Origin: Equus caballus
Taxonomy: Eukaryota > Chordata > Mammalia > Perissodactyla > Equidae
Reading direction: 5' to 3'
NCBI RefSeq assembly: GCF_041296265.1
Contig: NC_091710.1
Location: 55,433,622-55,497,621, forward strand
Length of the DNA: 64,000 bases
Position 1 is the first letter of the stretch; each line of letters starts with the position of its first letter. The translations under genes and the position numbers were made by a program. The notes under the pieces were generated by a model. That model saw nothing but the letters and a program-made list of their open reading frames with translations. It made no database searches and was not told the origin of the DNA. Shown one piece after another: positions 57,459 through 64,000 of this stretch.

Positions 57459-60400
57459 AATCCAAAGTTTGGAATATATTAAGTGCACACCAGCCTTTGG
57501 AGTACGGGAGTGTTACTCTGTGGGGCCATCCTGTGCTCATTAGAAAACAATGCATATTCATCACTGTGTGCTTATACGATATGAATTAGGCAACACAGAA
57601 GGTGCGTCTGGAAAAGCAGCCCGCAGGCTGAGAAATTCTGCTATGAGTAAATGAATTTGAGATAGCTTTTCCTCATTTAGAAGTATTAAATATTTGAAAG
57701 AAAATTTTCCAAACACTAAATGTGTCTCTTCTTACTATTTGCTTAGAATCAGGAACCTGATTGGGACTGTAAAACTAGGATCCCTTAGAAGCGGATTATC
57801 AAAAGCTATAGGTGTTAGATTTTTCTCAAAACAATTATAAATATATCACAAAATGTGCTTTTGGACATGGTGTGATTACAGGTAAATAGCACATTTGATC
57901 AAATAATATTTATTTTGGAGCTACTGTTCAATTTTTTTTAATGTAGTAAATTAGGAAACATACACAATTTATGGACTACTGAGTTTGGACAAGAGTGCAA
58001 AAAAGTCCTCATGGGAGCACACAGAAGTGAATAATTAATTCTGTCTGCAGATGTGTGTAGTTCAGTGAAGGCTTCGGTGGCTCAGGTAATTCACTGGGTT
58101 TTGGATACAGGCACGAATCACCCAGGTAATTTTCATGCTCGGTTTCATAGGCCAACTGCATAGTCCCTTCGTTTTTTTAGATTAGGATGGTATTGAGTAA
58201 AATGCAAATGGGCATGGTTTATCTTTGGTGACTATTGCCAGTGGTAGATAACGGTTGAAAGTAAGAATTGTAGGAATATCACGGACAGTGATCTCATGGC
58301 AAAGTTTTGGAAAGAACTGTTAATGGATTCACAAGAGATTAAGTTGGAATAAATGTGTTTTAGGAAAATTGACTTGGAAGTAGTATGCTACGACAGACTT
58401 AAGTCCTGAGAGCTGGAGGGAAAGCCGTTCCATGGCTGCTGAGCTTTCCCAGGTCTGGAGTGGCCTGAGTCAGATGTGGTGGCAGGAACATAAGGGGAGA
58501 AGGGACTGGAAGGGTGGAGGCTGTGCTCCCCGCGGGGGTGCGTGTGAGTGGGGTGGGAGTTTCGTGGAGGATGGAGGAAGGCAGGAGTATGGATGAGTGG
58601 CCGGTCAGGTTACAATTTACGGAAACTGAAATCCAGAGAAGGATCATCTTTGAGCAGAGAAATAATACTTGGTTTATTTATTTTTTTTACCTCATGCCAT
58701 CTTTTATAGTAAAACATACCTTTTGTAGGTTCCTGACAGGGATACTAGCTTCTTTTTCCTTTCTGGTAACTGAGTGAAATCCCAATAGGTCTTACTTACT
58801 GTCTTAGTCTCCTTCTTGATGCCAACCTTCCCTAAAGTAATTTGAATAATAATTGCAAACCAATGTATTTATTGTACTACATATTTATATGATGGATTAC
58901 AGCCTGATCATTTTTATACAAAAAACTTGTATTGATTAGTAAGAATGCTGTTCAAACATATTCTGGGTTATCTGTTAAATCTACTCAAAAAATAGAGATT
59001 TTTGTCCACCGATGGCAATAGCTGTTTATAAATGCAGGTGGAGGGTTGTCTGAAATATCTGCTCTCTGGATTCAGGACGAAGCCTTCACTGGTCCTCTTG
59101 CAGGGGAAGCAGAGAACTGAGTTTTAAAAAATGGAGGTAGTGGTGAATGGAATGCCAACCAGTTAGTCTCTCACAGGGTTTTTTGCTAATGAAAGTCAGA
59201 AAAGCATGTATAAATTACATGTCTGTTTCCAGTTGCAGAGAATAAGTACAACAAATTTATAAAGCTGTCTGCTACATGTATTCACTTTTGATTAGCTGAC
59301 GAGCAAACTAAAGAACAGACCAAGATGGCTTTGTTTAATTTAAGAACAGTGATGTATTCATGGCATTGCTTATAATTCAGGATAAGATGCTAATGTGGCA
59401 TAATTTAAATAGTGTATCCAAATGCAAACACATATAATGAAAAAAGTGTTTGTATTTGTCAAAAATTGTTAATACAGGGTGTTAAATCAAATAGGAAGAA
59501 ATGGCATTGCAGGAAATTGAGATTACAGAGATTGTGGAGAGCAGCACATCCATACTTATTTTGCTGTGACAAAGGCAAATTATGCAAATGGGGGTGAGCT
59601 TTCAAACTCCTGACTCCTTCATTTTATTGCCCGAGGTTGTTAAATAAACCATGTTGTATAGTATATGCTCACGCATGTGACACAACTCTGAGTCACTTAC
59701 GGAAACAATAGAGAAATAAAACACTCTTTAATTACAAAATACCCCTTGAGAAGCCATTTATGAGTTCTTTTGATAACCTTTTTCCTATTTGAATAGCCCA
59801 TACTTTAAAGATATTTTTCCTTATTCTTAATGCAAGTCTCATACTTTCTCTCCTATTATTCAGTTCAGTGTGGGACAGTGAACAGTTGGTAAGCTTGTGT
59901 TACATCATAGACTATGTGATATTTGAAATGAGTAGAAGCTCTCTGCTCTGTTGCACTCAAACCTGCATACCTCTGATTTTCGCATCTCTTCCCCTATTCT
60001 CACAATGTTCATTTTCCAGCCCTTTCATAAAATCACAGAAGCAAGCTCTACCCTGTTCGCCTAAGGCCTAACGTTGTTTGCTAGAGGCCATGAGAACTAA
60101 ATATGGCAATAAGCAAAAACGACGTCCTTAGGAGAGAGGAAAATAACTTGCCTAGATTCTTGACATAATTAACTCAAACCAGATTCTGCTTCAGTCCTCA
60201 CACTGTTTTCTCTCCATTAGAGGGAGTCATTTCTCAGGATCCAGACCCGTCCTGTCTCTAAGGCTGTCCCTGGGGCACAAGAAATCCAGAGTAAGGAATT
60301 CTCCCTTCATTTCAAACTCCAGAAACTGATATTTTCCTTATTTATTTGGTAACGGCTGCTCATCACTTTCTCTAATTTGAGCTCATCTTCTAGGTCAACT

Positions 60401-61611
60401 CCTGAGATCCCCTCCTGTGAAAGTCTTAGAAATTAAATGTGTCAGAGTGCTGGTCAGGGCCCACTTTGAGGGCCTCCATGGGAGTGTGTGTGCTTGTGTG
60501 AATAAGACTTGCTCTTGGGTTGATACTCTATAATTTGCAGTAGACAGATTTTGAAAGTCTCTACAGAAATAACATTTGGATGAAGAATGAGAAGAATAAA
60601 GGAAATATTCTTCTATTTTAACCTAGTTTTACTGACTATGCCAGAATTTTGACTCTAGTAGAAGTGGAGTTTGAGAGAGTTTTCTGACTTGCATAGAGAT
60701 ATAATACCTAGAATGTGTTAAATTGGACTTCATGAAAGAAAAAGAAGTTATCAAGAAAGACTGAACTTATATCTTCTATAATTAGGATTATATATAGTTT
60801 ATTTTACCTGTATGTATATCAAAAAGTTATCCATCTAAAGTTTATCAAAAAATTATCCATCTAAAGCTTATAAGTTATATCAAAGTAGCTGTCCCCAGAT
60901 TTACGTCTTCACGCGCCTGGCCTTCTCTCTTTATCAGTACAGTTGAAGGACTGCTGTCTGTTGTGGCCCCAGACATCTTCCCATGGTGTGTCTCACCATG
61001 TTCCGCTCATTTGGTCTGGCCTGTGCAAACCTATCTGTTTTCAATTTCAGAGTACTTATTTTCAGTCCCTATCCTGCATTCTATAAATAGTTTAGAAAAC
61101 TTTAAGCAATTTATTTCTACGGAAGCATTGTGTTTCCTTCTGATATGCAAAATGCTGTCTGTGGCTGTGGATTCTTGGAATTTCCTGTCTTCTTAACCTC
61201 AGAAGACTCTTCTAGTATCTTCTGTGGGGTTAAGCCTTTGGGAAAGACTGTTTACTTGGACTAAGAAATAGAAAATGTATTTATGATCTGAACAAAACCA
61301 TAACACATACTCACGAGTAAGCAATAGAGAAGTGAGAATTGTTAGAGTAAAACCATGTTATGTCCGACGTTGTTGATGCACAAAAGATCTGAGGCCATTT
61401 GCACTGTGCTTTGGACTCCACAGTTCATTAATGGGCAAGGTGAACATGGCAGCAGGAGAGATCCTACTGAACATTGCTGCCTTTGTACTTGTATTTGAAA
61501 GTGCCTGTTAATCTCACTCTTACAAGCATATTAGAATTCTAAATCTGATTGTTCACCTTTCAATCATGTAAAGCAAAATTGGCCACAGAATGGTCTCAGT
61601 TCATCGTTAAT
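57459..61611. other. Unique AT-rich sequence
   Basis: About 4.1 kb, the longest stretch without a nameable repeat. ORFs up to 87 codons, none protein-like. A 26-base tandem duplication lies near 60817-60869. Confidence 0.5.
60817..60869. repeat. 26-bp tandem duplication
   Basis: TATCAAAAAGTTATCCATCT plus AAAGTT is followed at once by TATCAAAAAATTATCCATCT plus AAAGCT. Confidence 0.85.
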
Positions 61612-61718
61612 CAGAGCTAATATTTACCGGGTATTTGATGCATCCCACACACTCCTCAGAATATCAGTCTTTTGTTAGCTCATTTAATCTTCAAAAATAT
61701 TTGCAGCTGATGCCATTA
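61612..61718 (-). mobile_element. MIR SINE, antisense
   Basis: 'gctaatatttaccgggtatt', 'tgttagctcatttaatcttc' and 'gatgccattattatctctat' follow reversed MIR (AACATTTATTGAGCGC ... TTAACTCATTTAATCCTC ... TACTATTATTATCCCC). Confidence 0.6.
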
Positions 61719-61835
61719 TTATCTCTATTGCCTCATAGGGTTGTTTTGGGAATTAACAGATTATCTTTGAAAGATAGTACAGGATTTGGGCTACAGTAAA
61801 CCCTCAAATGTTTGGATTTTGTTATAATATTGTTA
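61719..61835 (+). mobile_element. MIR SINE 3' half, sense
   Basis: 'gcctcatagggttgttttgg gaattaacag' is close to MIR CCTCATAGGGTTGTTGTGAG. It continues through 'atagtacaggatttgggcta' and 'cagtaaaccctcaaatgttt'. It abuts the antisense MIR. Confidence 0.7.
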
Positions 61836-61954
61836 CAATTATTACTAAAATGATCTTAAAAATAAAATCTATAAATAGAAACCAGAAACTGACTATCCTT
61901 AAACAACTATCTGAAAGGTATTTTGAAAAGGTAGAGATGTAAACTAGGGATAGA

Positions 61955-64000
61955 TAGGAAACACCCTCAATTTGATAAGGAACTTCTACAAAAACATCTA
62001 GAACCTCCTGGAACTAATAAGTGATTATAGCAAAGTTGCAAGATACAAGGTTAATATACAGAAGCCAGTCACTTTTCTATATATTAGGAAAAAAAAGTGG
62101 AATTCAAAGTTTTAAATGTACTATCATTTATATTACCACCTCCAACTTTGAAATGTTTAGGTACAAATCTAACACAATGAATATAAGGTTTATACGAGGG
62201 AAACTATAAAACTCTGATGAAGGAAATAAAAGAAAAACCAAGTAAATGGAAAGATATTCCATGTTCATGGATAGGAAGGCTCAATATTGTCAAGATGTCA
62301 GTTCTTCCCATTTTCATCTATATATTCAGTGCAATCTCAATCAAAATTCCAGTAAGTTATTTTGTGGCTATCAAGTTAATTGGAAGATTTTTATGGAGAA
62401 GCAAAAGACTCAGAATAGGCAACCCAATATTGAAGAAGAAGAACAAATTTGATAGATCCATGCTACCTGACTTCAAAACTTGCCATAAAGCTACAGTAAA
62501 CAAGACAGTGAGGTATTGGTGAAAGAAAAGACAAAAAGATTAGTGAAACAGAATAGAGAACCCAGAAATAGACCCATGTAAACATAATCAACTGATCTTT
62601 GACAAAGAAGCAAAGGCAAGACAATGGAGCAAAGATCGTCTTTTCAAGAAATGGTGCTGGAAGAACTGGACATCCACATGTTGAAAGAAAAGAATCTAGA
62701 TACATACCTTATACCCTTTACAAAAATTTACTCGAAGTGTATCACAGACTTAAATGTCAAACCAAAAGTGTAAAACCCCTAGAAGATAACATAGGAGAAA
62801 ACCTGGATGGCTTTGGCTATGGAGATGATTTTTTAGATGCAATACCAAACACGTGATCCAAGAAAGAAAAAATTGATCAGCTGGACTTCACTAAAATTAA
62901 AAACTTCTGCTCTGTGAAAGACAATGTCAAGAGAATGAGAAGAAAAGCCAGGCACTGGGAGAAAACATTTGCAGAAGACTCATCTGATAATGGACTGTTA
63001 TACAAAATAGAAAGAAGCTATTTAAACTTAGCAGAAAGAAAACAAACAACCCAATTAAAAAATGGGCCAAAGACCTTAACAGACACCTCATGAAAGAGAT
63101 ATATGCATGGCAAATAAACATATGAAAAGATGCTCCACATCATATGCCATCAGGGAAATGCAAATTATAACAATGGGATATTCCTGCACTCTTATTAGAA
63201 TGGCCAAAATCCAGAACACTGACAACACCACATGCTCTTGAAGATGTGGACCAAGAGAATCTCGTTCATTGCTGGTGAGAATGCAAAATGGTACAGCCAC
63301 TTTGGAGGTTAGTTTGCCAGTTTCTTACAAAACTAAGCATTATCTTACCATAAAATTCAGCAGTCAAATCCTTAGATATTAAATTAACTGATTTTAAAAC
63401 TTTGTCCATAAAAAACTGCACAAAGATGTGTATGCTTGCTTTATTCATATTTGCCCCAAACTGGAATCAAGTGAGATGTCCTTCAGTAAGTGAATGGATA
63501 AACCACGTGTCCTATATTTATAGAATGCAATATTATACTGCAATAAAAATAAATGAATTAGCAATCCATGAAAAGACAGTGATGAATCTTAACTACATAT
63601 TGATAAGTGAAATAAGCCAGCTGTATAAATTTGCTATATTATTTCCATTACAGAACATTCTGGAAAATGCAGAACTATAGAGATGGTAAATAGATCAGTG
63701 GTCACCAATGGTTTGATGAGACAGGCAGTGGGGCTTAGGTGAGGCAGAGGGGAGTTTTTTATGGTGGTGGAAATTTCTGTGTGATAGCGTAATTATGATC
63801 CAACATGTTAAGCATTTCTCAAAAACTATACAACATAAAACTCTACAGAAGAAGAGTGAGCCTTAACATATGCAACATGTTTAAAAAATAATTTAGGAAG
63901 TCAGGGAATTCCAGAATGAAATGCTGAACATGACAAAAGAATCTAAAAATGTTACAAAATGTTTGAAATGACTTCACTTAACAGAGTGAGGTAATAAAGT
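61955..64000 (+). mobile_element. L1 LINE ORF2 C-terminal half and 3' UTR, sense, runs off the window
   Basis: Sense L1 ORF2 from just after the RT core. Surviving peptides include KWKDIPCSWIGRLNIVKMSV (62217 frame) and, from 62599, ENLDGFGYGDDFLDAIPNT. Further on, 'ttaaaaaatgggccaaagac' (63055), 'atgaaaagatgctccacatc' (63122) and 'ttcattgctggtgagaatgc' (63266) are hallmark L1 text. The 3' UTR starts near 63680 and still reads as L1 at the last base, so the poly(A) end lies outside. Several stops and a large 5' truncation; inactive. Confidence 0.93.

Noticed and set aside
62217-62856. Two protein-like ORFs (101 and 85 codons)
   Set aside because: They are pieces of one decayed L1 ORF2 and do not represent a host gene.
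1-64000. CRISPR array, bacterial operon or phage-type system
   Set aside because: No regularly spaced direct repeats and no dense coding. The SINE and LINE content shows a mammalian genome.

Overview
The window is 64 kb of mammalian nuclear DNA, and I find no host protein-coding gene, real tRNA, rRNA or CRISPR array in it. The best clue to the organism is a set of thirteen copies of a tRNA-derived SINE whose head reads GGGGCCGGCCCNGTGGC and which carries the pol III B box GGTTCGGATCC. This is the equine repetitive element (ERE) family, so the source is a perissodactyl, most likely Equus. The ORFs present are short and mostly lie inside repeats. The longest (170 codons, 56946-57458) resembles no protein I recognise. 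The window reads as intergenic or deep intronic sequence, with the caveat that tiny exons cannot be excluded by eye.

Layout. 0-12 kb: an L1 3' end with a probable 5' inversion at the left edge, a possible LTR fragment, L2 and MIR relics, an ERE, a HAL1/L1-like fragment, a hAT-like DNA transposon and a second ERE near 11.4 kb. 12-19.2 kb: an LTR, an old L1 5'/ORF1 remnant carrying an ERE, an unexplained GC-richer block, another LTR, a (TA)n tract and a MaLR LTR. 19-33 kb: mostly unique sequence with several solo LTRs; two of these have clean 4-bp target duplications (23973-24426 and 30299-30815). 33-40 kb: T-rich unique sequence, two L1 fragments in opposite orientation, then a dense L2/MIR stretch including a decayed L2 reverse transcriptase on the minus strand. 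41-45.7 kb: two old L1 fragments on the plus strand, one split by a well-preserved ERE, then an antisense LTR. 46.6-50.7 kb: a long antisense L1 interrupted by three EREs and by another L1 piece that itself carries an ERE. 50.8-57.5 kb: three more EREs, a near full-length MaLR LTR, a MIR and a region with a plausible but unproven exon (57178-57405). 57.5-61.6 kb: unique AT-rich sequence. 61.6-64 kb: MIR relics and a plus-strand L1 ORF2/3'UTR running off the window.

Nothing here works as a gene system. The structure is a layered record of insertions: L2 and MIR oldest, then old L1 and MaLR/ERV LTRs, then EREs, several still framed by near-perfect target-site duplications. I see no convincing novel biological system. 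The items most worth checking are the candidate exon, the nested L1 stack, the two solo LTRs with exact duplications, the inverted L1 and the unexplained GC-richer blocks.
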